A stretch of DNA of 64,000 nucleotides, taken from Deltaproteobacteria bacterium. GTDB lineage: Bacteria > UBA10199 > SPLOWO2-01-44-7. The stretch spans positions 62,001-126,000 of the forward strand of contig JACQMB010000145.1 of assembly GCA_016203765.1 (NCBI GenBank), in the 5' to 3' direction. Positions 1 through 8,583 of the stretch are shown piece by piece. Numbering within the stretch: position 1 is the stretch's first letter; each line of letters starts with the position of its first letter. The notes under the pieces were generated by a model. That model was not told the origin of the DNA. It did no database searches and was given only the letters and a program-made list of their open reading frames with translations. A program made the translations under genes and the position numbers.

Positions 1-647
1 CCGGTCCGGGAAACTGCGATGCAATGATCTTTTGCGATGAAGCCACAGCCTCGGCCCACAAGCCTTTTTGCAAGACCGATGCGATTTTCATGGCCGGCTA
101 CCCCACGCAGGGTCTTTGCCGCTGCCGGGAGAGAGAAAATGACAAAAAGACCCTTTTGGTCTTTGTGGGATACGGCCATGAAATCGGTGAAGATTTTTTG
201 GCGCTCTATTATCGGGATCTTCAAACGATGCTCAAGGGAACAGGGGCCCAAAAAATTCATTTACGGCCCCATCCCCGTTCACCCAAGGAAACCCCCTTTG
301 GTTTGAGCCGCTACCTTCAGGAGCGCGGCATTGACGCCCAACCGGTGGGTTGTGAGAAGCCGATTTGGGAAATTGTCTGTGATTACGAGGGAGTAGTCGG
401 CCCCATATCAGAGGCCTTGCGTGACGCGCGAACCACTTGTGATTACATACCGGTGGTTTGTCTTATATCCATCTCCGATCCCCGCTACGAAAACCCCCGC
501 GTTTCCTTTGGCAATCACACAATGATCGGCTGGATTGAAAAAGACGGTTCCTATGATCCCGCCATTTTTGAGAGGCGAAGGGCCGAACGTCCCAGGCGAA
601 AATCAGTCCCTGAAATCCTCCTGGAGCTCTCCTCAACAAACCCTTGA
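1..647 (+). CDS. Glycosyltransferase-like protein, 3' part only
   Basis: The reading frame is open from base 3, so the true start lies outside the window; about 214 C-terminal residues are visible. The segment reads like the second half of a GT-B glycosyltransferase: a beta-strand/loop KTLLVFVGYGHEIG near the visible middle, then IHLRPHPRSP, and later a PISEAL segment that would sit at the donor-binding side. The LRPHP motif recalls the polysialyltransferase-like families seen in capsule loci, but I cannot name the acceptor or donor. It is followed 36 bases later by a split transketolase on the same strand, in a polysaccharide-type neighbourhood. The family assignment is tentative. Confidence 0.45.
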   Translation, partial: GPGNCDAMIFCDEATASAHKPFCKTDAIFMAGYPTQGLCRCRERENDKKTLLVFVGYGHEIGEDFLALYYRDLQTMLKGTGAQKIHLRPHPRSPKETPFGLSRYLQERGIDAQPVGCEKPIWEIVCDYEGVVGPISEALRDARTTCDYIPVVCLISISDPRYENPRVSFGNHTMIGWIEKDGSYDPAIFERRRAERPRRKSVPEILLELSSTNP

Positions 648-674
648 CAAGCGGGCTTTTGTTAAGCCTAAGAT
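644..674 (+). promoter_or_regulatory. Possible sigma-70 promoter for the transketolase operon
   Basis: A perfect -35 hexamer TTGACA (644-649) overlaps the stop codon of the preceding gene. The best -10-like sequences (CTAAGA/TAAGAT, 668-674) are weak and 18-19 bases downstream. Similar TTGACA/TTGACT hexamers occur just ahead of other operon starts in this window. This is a sequence-pattern guess only. Confidence 0.3.
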
Positions 675-683
675 GCCCCGCCC

Positions 684-1499
684 ATGCCTTTTCCAACACT
701 CGACTTGACCGCCAAAACGCTCCGCGGCGCCGTGGTGGAGATGTCCCACCGGGCGGGGGCCCCCCATTTGGCCTCTTCACTCTCTTGTATTGATATTTTG
801 ACGGTCCTTTATTGGAAAATTCTTCGGTTGGACCCCAAAAAACCCCAAGACCCCGACCGGGATCGGTTTATTTTGAGCAAGGGGCACGCGGCCGCCGCCC
901 TTTATGCCGCGCTGGCCCATCGCGGTTTTTATCCCGCGGAGGATTTGAAAAAGTATGTCGTCAATGAAAGCCGTTTTCCCGAACACCCGCCCGCCGTCGG
1001 CCTTCCCGGCGTGGAGGCGGCGACCGGCTCCCTGGGCCACGGCCTTCCCATGGGTTTGGGAATGGCGCTCGCCGCGAGGATTCTGAAGAAGAAATACCGT
1101 GTCTTTGTTTTGTTGAGCGACGGGGAGTGCAACGAAGGTTCCAATTGGGAAGCGGCCATGTTTGCGGCGGGACAAAAACTGTCGAACGTCTGCGTCCTCG
1201 TCGATTATAACAAATGGCAGGCGACCGGACGGAGCCGGGACATCCTGGCCATTCATCCCCTCGACAAAAAATGGGAGGCCTGCGGCTGGTCCACCCTCGA
1301 GATCGACGGCCATGATCACTCCGGGTTGACCGAAGTCCTTTCCGCCTTGCCCCGGGAAGATGGGAAACCGACCGCCATTATCGCCCACACGATCAAGGGA
1401 AAAGGAATTTCATTTATGGAAGACGACAACAACTGGCACTATAAAATCCCTTCTGTTGCGGAGGTGGCGGCGGCCAAAAAAGAACTCGGATTGATATGA
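684..1499 (+). CDS. Transketolase, N-terminal (TPP-binding) subunit
   Basis: This 271-residue protein is the thiamine-diphosphate-binding half of a split transketolase. It carries SKGHAA (65-70), the SLGHGLPMG loop (116-124) and the TPP/Mg motif SDGECNEG (145-152) followed about 25 residues later by a YNK segment. Split transketolases of about 270 plus 310 residues are common in archaea and in polysaccharide loci; they move a two-carbon ketol unit between sugar phosphates. Its stop overlaps the start of the C-terminal subunit by four bases (ATGA), so both halves should be made together. Placement beside a dehydrogenase, a HAD phosphatase and a kinase suggests a dedicated sugar-precursor pathway rather than housekeeping pentose metabolism; that is inference. 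Confidence 0.9.
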   Translation: MPFPTLDLTAKTLRGAVVEMSHRAGAPHLASSLSCIDILTVLYWKILRLDPKKPQDPDRDRFILSKGHAAAALYAALAHRGFYPAEDLKKYVVNESRFPEHPPAVGLPGVEAATGSLGHGLPMGLGMALAARILKKKYRVFVLLSDGECNEGSNWEAAMFAAGQKLSNVCVLVDYNKWQATGRSRDILAIHPLDKKWEACGWSTLEIDGHDHSGLTEVLSALPREDGKPTAIIAHTIKGKGISFMEDDNNWHYKIPSVAEVAAAKKELGLI

Positions 1500-2416
1500 G
1501 AAACGCGTTTGCGCAAGAATTAACGGCCCTGGCCAAAGAAGAATCCCGGCTCGTTTTTCTCTCCGGGGATATCGGCAACAAACTCTTTGACGCCTTCAAG
1601 GCCGAATGCCCGAATCGATTTTACAACTGCGGGGTGGCCGAGCAAAACATGATGGGGGTGGCGGCGGGCCTGGCCAAGTCGGGGCTAAGGCCGATCGTCT
1701 ATACCATCACCCCCTTCGTCACCACCCGCTGTTACGAGCAAATCCGTGTCGATGTTTGTTATCACAACCTTCCCGTTATTATTGCCGGGGTGGGAAGCGG
1801 TTTGAGCTATGCCACGCTGGGGCCGACGCATCATTCCCTGGAGGATATCGCCTTTTTGAGGGCCTTGCCGGAGATGACCGTGCTTTGCCCGGGGGATGCG
1901 ATGGAGGTGCGCGCTTGTCTGCGGGCCGCGTTGAAACACTCCGGACCCGTCTATCTCCGCCTGGGCAAAAAGGGCGAACCGGTGATTCACAAAGAGGTTC
2001 CAAAGGTTACCATCGGCCGGGCTTTGGAAATCCAACGGGGAAAAGATATTTGTTTATTGAGCACCGGAAATATTTTGCCTTTGGCCGTGGATGCGGCCAA
2101 CTCCTTGGCCGACTCTCGATTGAGCGTGCAGGTTTTTAGCTTCCATACGGTCAAACCGCTGGACACGGGTGTGTTGGAGGAGGTCTTGGCAAAATACCCT
2201 TTGGTCGTGACCCTGGAGGAACACGGCCTTTTGGGCGGCTTCGGTTCCGCCGTGGCCGAGTGGAGGGCCGACCACCCTGAATCGAAAGCCCGTTTGCTTC
2301 GTTTTGGCACCCGGGATGAATTCATGCACAGCAACGGCGATCAAGACTTCGCCCGCGCCTATTTCGGGCTCACCCGTGAAAATATTTGCAAGAAAATTAT
2401 GGAGGTCTACAAATAA
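1496..2416 (+). CDS. Transketolase, C-terminal (pyrimidine-binding) subunit
   Basis: This 306-residue partner of the upstream gene holds the pyrimidine-binding domain, with the catalytic Glu in GVAEQNMMGVAAG (46-58; Glu49), a GPTHHSLED segment, and a C-terminal transketolase domain with VVTLEEHGLLGGFGS. It overlaps the N-terminal subunit by four bases and its stop codon shares a base with the ATG of the alcohol dehydrogenase (TAATG). Together the two subunits match a full-length enzyme in domain content. DXS-like proteins share this fold, but the split organisation and the motif set fit a transketolase better. Confidence 0.9.
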   Translation: MRNAFAQELTALAKEESRLVFLSGDIGNKLFDAFKAECPNRFYNCGVAEQNMMGVAAGLAKSGLRPIVYTITPFVTTRCYEQIRVDVCYHNLPVIIAGVGSGLSYATLGPTHHSLEDIAFLRALPEMTVLCPGDAMEVRACLRAALKHSGPVYLRLGKKGEPVIHKEVPKVTIGRALEIQRGKDICLLSTGNILPLAVDAANSLADSRLSVQVFSFHTVKPLDTGVLEEVLAKYPLVVTLEEHGLLGGFGSAVAEWRADHPESKARLLRFGTRDEFMHSNGDQDFARAYFGLTRENICKKIMEVYK

Positions 2417-3432
2417 TGAAAACCAAAGCGGCCGTTTTGATTCAAACCAGGGAACCGCTGGCGGTTGTCGATTTGGGCATCCCCCCGTTAAAAGAGGGAC
2501 AGGTTTTGGTTGAGGTGGCTTACAGCGGCGTTTGCCATACCCAATTATTGGAGTGCCGGGGCTATCGGGGTGAGGATAAATTTCTTCCCCATTGCCTGGG
2601 GCATGAAGCCAGCGGAGTGGTCAGGGAAATCGGACCCGGCGTGACCAAAGTTAGACCGGAACAGAAGGTGATTCTCTCCTGGATGAAAGGCTCCGGCAAA
2701 AATGTGCCGGGGACGACCTATGATTGGAACGGGACCGCGGTCAACGCGGGGGCGGTGACGACCTTCAGTCGAAGCACGGTCGTCAGCGAAAACAGGCTGA
2801 CGCCGGTGGCGGACGATTTCGATTTGAAAAGCGCGGCCCTGTTGGGTTGCGCGGCGGCCACCGGTTTGGGATCCGTTTTGAATGTGGCCCAACCGAAGGC
2901 CGGCCAGAGCCTGGCCGTTTTCGGCGCGGGGGGAATAGGGCTTTGCGCGGTGGCGGGGGCGCGGATCGCCGGTTGCCGGCCGGTCATTGCCATTGACCTT
3001 CTTGAAGAGAGATTGGCCTTGGCGAAGGCGATGGGGGCTACCGAATGCCGGTTGGCGGGCAAGGAGGGTGCTAAGCTCGAGGGACTCGACTTTGCCGTGG
3101 AGGCCACGGGCGTTCCGGAGGTGATGCTTCAAGCGGTGGAGTGCGTGCGGCCGCAGGGGGGGACCATCGTGATCGTCGGCAACGCCCGTCACGGCCAGAG
3201 GCTCCAGCTCGATCCGTTTCATTTTAATCTGGGAAAAAGATTGTTGGGAACCTGGGGGGGCGACAATGACCCCGACCGCGATTTTCCGAAATACGCGGGG
3301 TGGGTTTCATCCGGAGCATTGAATCTCCGTCCCCTTATTTCCAAATGTTATCCCCTCGCCGAAATCAACCGAGCCCTGGATGACCTGGAAACGGGCCGCG
3401 CGGCCCGCCCATTGATAGATATGTCGTTATGA
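2416..3432 (+). CDS. Medium-chain zinc-dependent alcohol dehydrogenase
   Basis: A 338-residue NAD(P)-dependent dehydrogenase of the MDR superfamily. The catalytic zinc ligands are visible as Cys40 (SGVCHTQ), His63 (LGHEASG) and Cys145 (LLGCAAATG); the Rossmann nucleotide loop is GAGGIG (170-175). The lobe that normally holds four structural-zinc cysteines (about residues 88-110) contains none, so the structural zinc site is missing. The start at 2416 was chosen because it overlaps the transketolase stop and begins directly with the conserved MKTKAAVL strand; an in-frame ATG ten codons earlier lies inside the upstream gene. The substrate is probably a sugar or polyol phosphate, inferred only from the neighbours. 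Confidence 0.88.
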   Translation: MKTKAAVLIQTREPLAVVDLGIPPLKEGQVLVEVAYSGVCHTQLLECRGYRGEDKFLPHCLGHEASGVVREIGPGVTKVRPEQKVILSWMKGSGKNVPGTTYDWNGTAVNAGAVTTFSRSTVVSENRLTPVADDFDLKSAALLGCAAATGLGSVLNVAQPKAGQSLAVFGAGGIGLCAVAGARIAGCRPVIAIDLLEERLALAKAMGATECRLAGKEGAKLEGLDFAVEATGVPEVMLQAVECVRPQGGTIVIVGNARHGQRLQLDPFHFNLGKRLLGTWGGDNDPDRDFPKYAGWVSSGALNLRPLISKCYPLAEINRALDDLETGRAARPLIDMSL

Positions 3433-4007
3433 TTATCGGGATCGATTTTGACAATACCCTGGTCGATTATACCGGTGTCTTTCACCGGGTGGCCGTTGAT
3501 TTGGGCTGGATTCCCGCCTCGGTCCGCCCCGACAAAACAAGTGTGCGCGATTATCTGCGCGGAAAAGGGGGGGAGGAACTTTGGATCGAACTGCAGGGTC
3601 TGGTCTACGGCCCCCATATTTTTTCCGCACAGCCGTTTCCCGGCGCGACCGATTTTTTGCGGTACTGTCGGCAAAAGGGGATGGACTTTTTTATCATCAG
3701 CCACAAAACGCGGTTTCCTTTTTTGGGGAAAAAACATGATTTGCATGATTACGCCCTCCAATGGCTTGGGCGCAACGGCATCGGCGCCGACCGGGCCTAT
3801 TTTGAATTGACCAAGGAGGACAAACTCTCCAGGATTGCCGGACTAAAGAGCGACTATTTTGTCGATGATCTGCCCGAATTCCTGACCGAACCTCGGTTTC
3901 CCGCCCAGGTCCAAAGGATTTTGTTTGATCCGCATCAAAACCATGAATCCAACCCGCTTTATCAACGGGTTGCATCCTGGGAGGAATGTTGGAGGTTGGT
4001 GGCATGA
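3429..4007 (+). CDS. HAD-superfamily hydrolase
   Basis: A 192-residue HAD-fold phosphatase. Motif I is DFDNT (Asp6 nucleophile, Asp8 acid/base), motif II is a Ser in IISHKT (about residue 91), and motif IV is the acidic pair in YFVDDLPEF (146-147). There is a helical cap between motifs I and II. It overlaps the dehydrogenase by four bases and the next kinase-like gene by four bases, so the unit is translationally coupled. HAD enzymes of this size in polysaccharide clusters usually dephosphorylate sugar phosphates; the actual substrate is not deducible. Confidence 0.75.
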   Translation: MIIGIDFDNTLVDYTGVFHRVAVDLGWIPASVRPDKTSVRDYLRGKGGEELWIELQGLVYGPHIFSAQPFPGATDFLRYCRQKGMDFFIISHKTRFPFLGKKHDLHDYALQWLGRNGIGADRAYFELTKEDKLSRIAGLKSDYFVDDLPEFLTEPRFPAQVQRILFDPHQNHESNPLYQRVASWEECWRLVA

Positions 4008-4978
4008 ATCTTGGCACCAAGATTAAAGAGTTGATGGATCTGGCCGGCTATACGGGAGAAGTGATCTTTAAACCGTTGCTCGGCGGCAAAAATAATCAGG
4101 CCTTTCAAGTGCAAGCGGATGGAAAAATTTTTTTTCTTAAACATTATTTTTTCCATCCCGCCGACCGGCGGGAGCGTCTGAAAACCGAGTTCGGTTTTTC
4201 AACTTTTCTTTGGGAAAGGGGGATCCGAAACATCCCCCGGCCGGTGGCGAAAGATTTCGAAAATCGGCTGGGACTCTACTCTTTTATGGAGGGGAGCCGG
4301 GTCGCCCAAACGGATGTGACCGCCCCCCGCGTCCGGGAGGCCCTGGAATTTTTGCTGGCGGTCAACCGGCACCGGGGAGAGGACGAGGCGCGAGCCCTGG
4401 CCCCGGCCTCCGAGGCCTGCTTCAGCCTCGATGAACATATTCGGCAAATCGACCGGCGTTTGGATCGTCTGCAAAAAATAGAGGAGAGCGAAGCCAAGGC
4501 CTTTGTTTTAACCCGCCTCCGGCCGGCGTGGAGGGAGATACGGAAAAATATTTTACGGGTTGACAAGACGGAATGGAATTCGCCTGTCCGTGTCCTTTCC
4601 CCCTCCGACTTCGGTTTTCACAACGCCCTCCTCACCCCCCGGGGAAAAATCGTTTTCCATGATTTTGAATACGCGGGGTGGGATGATCCGGCCAAGACCG
4701 TTTGCGAATTTTTTTCCCAGCCGGAGGTTTCTGTCCCCATCGGTTTTTTGGAGGATTTTGCGAATGAGGTTTTTGTCTTGTTAAAAGATCCCGCCGGTTT
4801 GGAAAGGGTCCATCTGCTTTTGCCTGTCTATCGGATCAAATGGTGCTCCACCCTCCTGAATGAATTTCTCCCGGAGGGGGCTGGACGGCGGCAGTTTGCG
4901 GAGGGGAAAGGGACCTTGCGGGTCAAGCGGCAAAAACAGCTGGCCAAGGCTGTCAATTATCTGGATCGCCATGCCTAA
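4004..4978 (+). CDS. Aminoglycoside-phosphotransferase-family kinase
   Basis: A 324-residue protein with the APH/choline-kinase fold. It shows a nucleotide loop GGKNNQAF (27-34), a KIFFLKHYFF strand with the putative ATP-binding Lys, a catalytic-loop region LSPSDFGFHNALL and the metal-binding DFEYAGWDDP. The usual HxD of the catalytic loop reads SPSD here, so activity should be checked. The ATG at 4004 overlaps the HAD stop (ATGA); an ATG six codons upstream is less likely. The family phosphorylates small hydroxyl compounds including sugars; in this operon a sugar-kinase role opposite the HAD phosphatase is plausible but unproven. Confidence 0.7.
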   Translation: MNLGTKIKELMDLAGYTGEVIFKPLLGGKNNQAFQVQADGKIFFLKHYFFHPADRRERLKTEFGFSTFLWERGIRNIPRPVAKDFENRLGLYSFMEGSRVAQTDVTAPRVREALEFLLAVNRHRGEDEARALAPASEACFSLDEHIRQIDRRLDRLQKIEESEAKAFVLTRLRPAWREIRKNILRVDKTEWNSPVRVLSPSDFGFHNALLTPRGKIVFHDFEYAGWDDPAKTVCEFFSQPEVSVPIGFLEDFANEVFVLLKDPAGLERVHLLLPVYRIKWCSTLLNEFLPEGAGRRQFAEGKGTLRVKRQKQLAKAVNYLDRHA

Positions 4979-6080
4979 TCTATTCAAAAAAATTCTTTTT
5001 ACCTGCCTCATGCTGGGAGGCATTTTTTTAACTCTTTACGGGTTGGGGGAGACGCTGGTTTATCTGATTCACGGAAAAGAGATGGCCCTCTTTCCCCGCT
5101 ATGTAACCCAAAGACAGTACAATGATTATCTCATTCGCGGCAATGTCGCCGGGGCCCGCTATCGGCACAAAAGCCCGGACGGCCGGTGGGAGTTTCAGAT
5201 CAACCGCCGGGGTTTCCGCGGCGGGGTTGATTATTCTTATGAGAAACCGCCCGGCGTCCTGCGGGTATTGGTCCTGGGGGATTCGTTCACGGTCGGTTAC
5301 GAAGTGGATCAGGACGAAACCTATGCCGTTGTTTTGGAAAGGGAGTTAAAAAAGCGGGGGATAGCGGCGGAAGTGATCAACGCCGGAGTCTCAGGTTTTT
5401 CCAACGCCGAGGAGCTGGTCTTTTTGGAACAGGAGGGGGTGCGGTATCAACCGGATGTCGTGGTGCTGGGATTTTATTTCAATGATTTGGAGGATAATAT
5501 CCGGACGGGGCTTTTTAAGCTTCTGGACGGAGAATTAATCGTAAACAGCAAGCAATACGCTCCGGTGACAAACGTCCGCGATTTTCTCAACTCTTTCGCC
5601 CCGTATCGCTGGCTGAGCGAAAATTCCTATCTGCACAATTATCTCAACGCGGCGGCCACCGTCTGGGTTAAAAAATGGCTGGAACAAAAGCGCCGCGAGG
5701 AGATCGCCGGCCAGACTTTGGGGGCGGCCGCGGACGATTACCCGGAGCGGCTGGCGTGTCTTTTGGTTCAAAGGATCCGTCGGACGGCCTCCCAAAACAA
5801 CGCTTTCTTTATTCTTTTGGAAATTCCCAAGGTTTCTCACCGCCAGGTTTTTCCCTCCTGGCCGGCGCAAACCTGCGCGCCCGAATCGGTCAGCGATCTT
5901 TATGTGGACGGGTTGCGGCTATTGAAGGAGGAGGCCGCCGGAGGGGAATGGTATCGCCCCCGCGGCCACCGCCACTGGACGCCGGTCAGTCACGCGGCCG
6001 TGGGAAAATATCTGGCGTCGCGGATCGCAGAACGTCAAGGAAGACATCCCGCATCTTTCGCTCAAAAACCTCAAAGGTAA
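4971..6080 (+). CDS. SGNH/GDSL-family esterase with N-terminal membrane anchor
   Basis: A 369-residue protein with an N-terminal hydrophobic helix (about residues 6-28) and an exported SGNH hydrolase domain. The block I nucleophile motif is VLGDSFTVGYEV (GDS at 103-105), a GF(Y)FNDLEDN block follows, and a C-terminal GHRHWTPVSHAAVG segment carries the catalytic His. Proteins of this type near glycan genes act as O-acetyl transferases or esterases (AlgX/AlgJ-like). The ATG at 4971 overlaps the kinase by eight bases. Its last 95 bases overlap the 3' end of the converging glycosyltransferase gene. It is one of three SGNH proteins in the window. Confidence 0.75.
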   Translation: MPNLFKKILFTCLMLGGIFLTLYGLGETLVYLIHGKEMALFPRYVTQRQYNDYLIRGNVAGARYRHKSPDGRWEFQINRRGFRGGVDYSYEKPPGVLRVLVLGDSFTVGYEVDQDETYAVVLERELKKRGIAAEVINAGVSGFSNAEELVFLEQEGVRYQPDVVVLGFYFNDLEDNIRTGLFKLLDGELIVNSKQYAPVTNVRDFLNSFAPYRWLSENSYLHNYLNAAATVWVKKWLEQKRREEIAGQTLGAAADDYPERLACLLVQRIRRTASQNNAFFILLEIPKVSHRQVFPSWPAQTCAPESVSDLYVDGLRLLKEEAAGGEWYRPRGHRHWTPVSHAAVGKYLASRIAERQGRHPASFAQKPQR

Positions 6081-7122
6081 ATTTTCTTTCAAACGTGTCC
6101 GCGGCCCTTTGGCCCATGGATGCGGCGGCGTCGGGATTGTTGATGAAGGCGGTCATGTGCCCCGCCAGTTTTTCAACGTCCCCCGGCGGATATAAAAATC
6201 CGGCCCCCGCCTCCACGATTTCCGGCAGGCTCCCGACGTTCGCGGCGATGACCGGCAGGCCGGCGCGCATCGCCTCGATCACGACCAGGCCGAAGACCTC
6301 GCGGCGGCTGGGAAAGAGAAAGACATCGCCCTCGGCCAGGGCCCTCTCCTTTTCCCTTCCGAACAGTCCGCCGATGATTTCGACATGCGCGTTCAAACCG
6401 GCTTCCCGAACGAAGTTTTCAATCCGGGAGGCGTAGCCGGAATCGTAAACCTGTCCGGCCAGAATGACCTTGAACGCGTCGACGCGTTGATCGAGCAGGC
6501 GGCGGGCCGCTTGGACGATGTCCATCTGTCCCTTGGCGGGAAGGATCGTGGAGAGATGGATGAAAACAAGGGGATTGCCGGGTCGCTTGACGCGGCGCGG
6601 TTCCTCGGCCCGCGGGACGGCGTTCGGCACGACGTAAATTTTTCGGATATCCGCCTCCACCTTCCGAAGGTCGAAGGCAAGAAGGGACGATTGCTGGATT
6701 ACCGAACTGTTTTGAAAGGTCCGTCGATAAATCCGCCGGGAGAGCGGACCCCGGATGGATTCCTCGACCCCCAGTCCGTGCAAATGAAATAAAACCGGTT
6801 TGCGAAAGAGTTTCATCCACCAGGTGAACACGGCGTCCCGGTAAAAAAAGATCCCGGCAGGAACAATGGAGAAATAAACCAGTTGAGGACGAAACCGGAG
6901 GAGCCGGTGGGTCAGCCGGCCGAACAGGACGATGGTTTTGAAAATTTTTCGGAGGGAGAAGCGGCCGATCCCTTCGATGTTTTGACTGTAGGAGATGGGA
7001 AGAATTTTAACGTCAAACGCGCCGCGCAACGCGGAACTTTGAACGATGTTCGCGTTCAGGACCGTCACGCCGTGAACCGGCGGAGGGAGATGGAGAAAAA
7101 AAAGAATTCTAGGTTTTTTCAT
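5986..7122 (-). CDS. Glycosyltransferase family 4 (GT-B)
   Basis: A 378-residue GT4 enzyme. The N-terminus MKKPRILFFLHLPPPVHGVT is the usual acceptor-side strand with an HG loop, and the C-terminal half holds LVFIHLSTILPAKGQMD and the donor-binding E(x7)E motif in FPSRREVFGLVVIEAMRAGLPVI-type sequence, followed by GSLPEIVEAGAGFLYPPGD. The start at 7122 gives a four-base overlap with the upstream deacetylase; an upstream ATG adds 15 unlikely residues. It transfers a sugar from a nucleotide donor at the cytoplasmic face. The donor and linkage cannot be read from sequence. Confidence 0.85.
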   Translation of the reverse strand: MKKPRILFFLHLPPPVHGVTVLNANIVQSSALRGAFDVKILPISYSQNIEGIGRFSLRKIFKTIVLFGRLTHRLLRFRPQLVYFSIVPAGIFFYRDAVFTWWMKLFRKPVLFHLHGLGVEESIRGPLSRRIYRRTFQNSSVIQQSSLLAFDLRKVEADIRKIYVVPNAVPRAEEPRRVKRPGNPLVFIHLSTILPAKGQMDIVQAARRLLDQRVDAFKVILAGQVYDSGYASRIENFVREAGLNAHVEIIGGLFGREKERALAEGDVFLFPSRREVFGLVVIEAMRAGLPVIAANVGSLPEIVEAGAGFLYPPGDVEKLAGHMTAFINNPDAAASMGQRAADTFERKFTFEVFERKMRDVFLDVLRSATPDIFPRPRD

Positions 7123-7913
7123 GCCAGGTTTCGAGCGACTTTTTTTCGCTTCGAACGATAGAGCCAATCGACAACGCCCGAAATCATGAACGTAATTTCA
7201 GGGACGCTCCAATGCGGCTCCGCGTAGGTCCTCTCCAAAAAGAAGGGATTCGTTTTGGGGCCGATCGGTTTGGAATTGGTCATGAAGGCGTACCGGTAGC
7301 CGGCCTTTTTGATCAGGGCATGGGCCGTCCCGGTGTAGGTGGGGAGTTCCCCCCCGACCCAGCCGAAGCAATCGACCGGCCGGCCGAGCCCTTCCTCCAA
7401 GTCCTTTTTCGACGCCGCGATCTCGTCTTGCAAAATTTCATCCGGGAGGCCGCGCACCATGCGCCGGTGGGTTCGGGTGTGACAACCGATCACGTGTCTT
7501 TGGCCGAGCCGCCGAATTTCCTCCCAGCTCATCCGGTCCGGTTGATTCACCCAGCCGACGGGGATGAAAAACCAGCCGGTAAATCCGTATTGTTCCAACA
7601 GGGGAAGGGCGACCTCAAAATTGCTTTGGAAGCCGTCATCGAAGGTCAACATCAAGCCCGGTCTTTCCTTATGCCAGCGTCCGGTTTGGAAAAACCGGTC
7701 GAGGTCGCTTTTCGAAACCGGCGAAAAATGTTTTTGATAGAAGCGAAGTTGTTTTTCGAACGGGGAGGCGGTCCCGGCGGGCGTGTCGTGGTAGATCACC
7801 GCCCGGAGATAGTTTTTTCGGCGCAGAACCTCTTGCCAATGTAAAAGGCCCCGATCGATTTTCAAGGCGCTTAATAATTTTCCCGATTGCCTTAATAAAT
7901 CCAGTTTATTCAT
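7119..7913 (-). CDS. Polysaccharide deacetylase (NodB-like, CE4)
   Basis: A 264-residue NodB-homology protein. It shows the metal/catalytic motif TFDDGF, the zinc-ligand motif HTRTH, and downstream GWVGGE and a Tyr-rich C-terminus. The family removes N- or O-acetyl groups from glycans in a divalent-metal-dependent way. The start MNKLDLL at 7913 overlaps the stop of the upstream carbamoyltransferase-like gene by eight bases. No signal peptide is obvious, so it may act on a cytoplasmic precursor. Confidence 0.83.
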   Translation of the reverse strand: MNKLDLLRQSGKLLSALKIDRGLLHWQEVLRRKNYLRAVIYHDTPAGTASPFEKQLRFYQKHFSPVSKSDLDRFFQTGRWHKERPGLMLTFDDGFQSNFEVALPLLEQYGFTGWFFIPVGWVNQPDRMSWEEIRRLGQRHVIGCHTRTHRRMVRGLPDEILQDEIAASKKDLEEGLGRPVDCFGWVGGELPTYTGTAHALIKKAGYRYAFMTNSKPIGPKTNPFFLERTYAEPHWSVPEITFMISGVVDWLYRSKRKKVARNLA

Positions 7914-8583
7914 ATTTCGGTTGTTCGTCCTTCCACAACAAAAAATTTTCCAAGACGAGGAGGTCGAGTCCCATCCGCAGGAAACAGCGGTAGGCGTCCC
8001 AGGGAGCGCAAACCAGCGGCTCGTCCGGCCCGTGAAAGGGGAGGTGGGCCTTGGGATTTTTGAGGTCTCCCAGAATGGACCGGCCTCCCGGAGGGTCGGT
8101 TCCAAAGGGCATCCGCCCCGAAAACAACCCGACGCTTTTTCCCCCGGCCACGGCTTGACCGATCCGTTCGGCCTTGGCCTTGGGATCATCGATTCTTTCG
8201 TAGGGATACTGATAGCGGTCCAGAAAGGCGGCGATCTCGGCCGAGCCGTATTTCGGACCCCAAGGCCCCCCTGCTTGAAGAAGGGGAGGCGGGTTTTCGC
8301 CAGCGAGGATTTTATTCATTCGGCCAAGGGATTTAAAATATTTTTTAAACAAATCTTCAACGGAAAGGGAGGGACGGCCGTAACAAACAATTTCATCCAG
8401 GTCCCCGGGATGGATGAAGGCCTCCTCCAGGCAATAGTTGATCGCGTGAAAGGGAAAGCGGGAATCCCGCCTCCTTCTGGAAAACCAGTCTTCCCGCGCC
8501 GCCGCGACCATTTCGCCGTCCCGCAACAGGAAGGCGGCCGCGTCGCGGTCAAAGGCGAAAAATCCCAAGATTATTTTTCCCAT
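7906..8583 (-). CDS. Internally deleted carbamoyltransferase (NodU/TobZ-like relic or mini-protein)
   Basis: This 225-residue frame matches both ends of O-carbamoyltransferases, which are normally 550-600 residues. The first 80 residues look like the family N-terminus (ILGFFAFDRDAAAFLL, then PFHAINYCLEEAF). From about residue 100 the sequence jumps to late-domain features: WGPKYGSAEIAAFLDRY, then VGLFSGRMPFGTDPPGGRS where families have GRxEFGPRALGNRS, then APWDAYRCFLRMGLDLLVLE. The Kae1-like catalytic centre with its metal-binding His residues is absent. The frame is intact and overlaps both neighbours (8 and 13 bases), so it is probably still translated. Carbamoyl transfer activity is unlikely; it may be a decaying gene or a repurposed binding protein. 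Confidence 0.7.
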   Translation of the reverse strand: MGKIILGFFAFDRDAAAFLLRDGEMVAAAREDWFSRRRRDSRFPFHAINYCLEEAFIHPGDLDEIVCYGRPSLSVEDLFKKYFKSLGRMNKILAGENPPPLLQAGGPWGPKYGSAEIAAFLDRYQYPYERIDDPKAKAERIGQAVAGGKSVGLFSGRMPFGTDPPGGRSILGDLKNPKAHLPFHGPDEPLVCAPWDAYRCFLRMGLDLLVLENFLLWKDEQPKYE

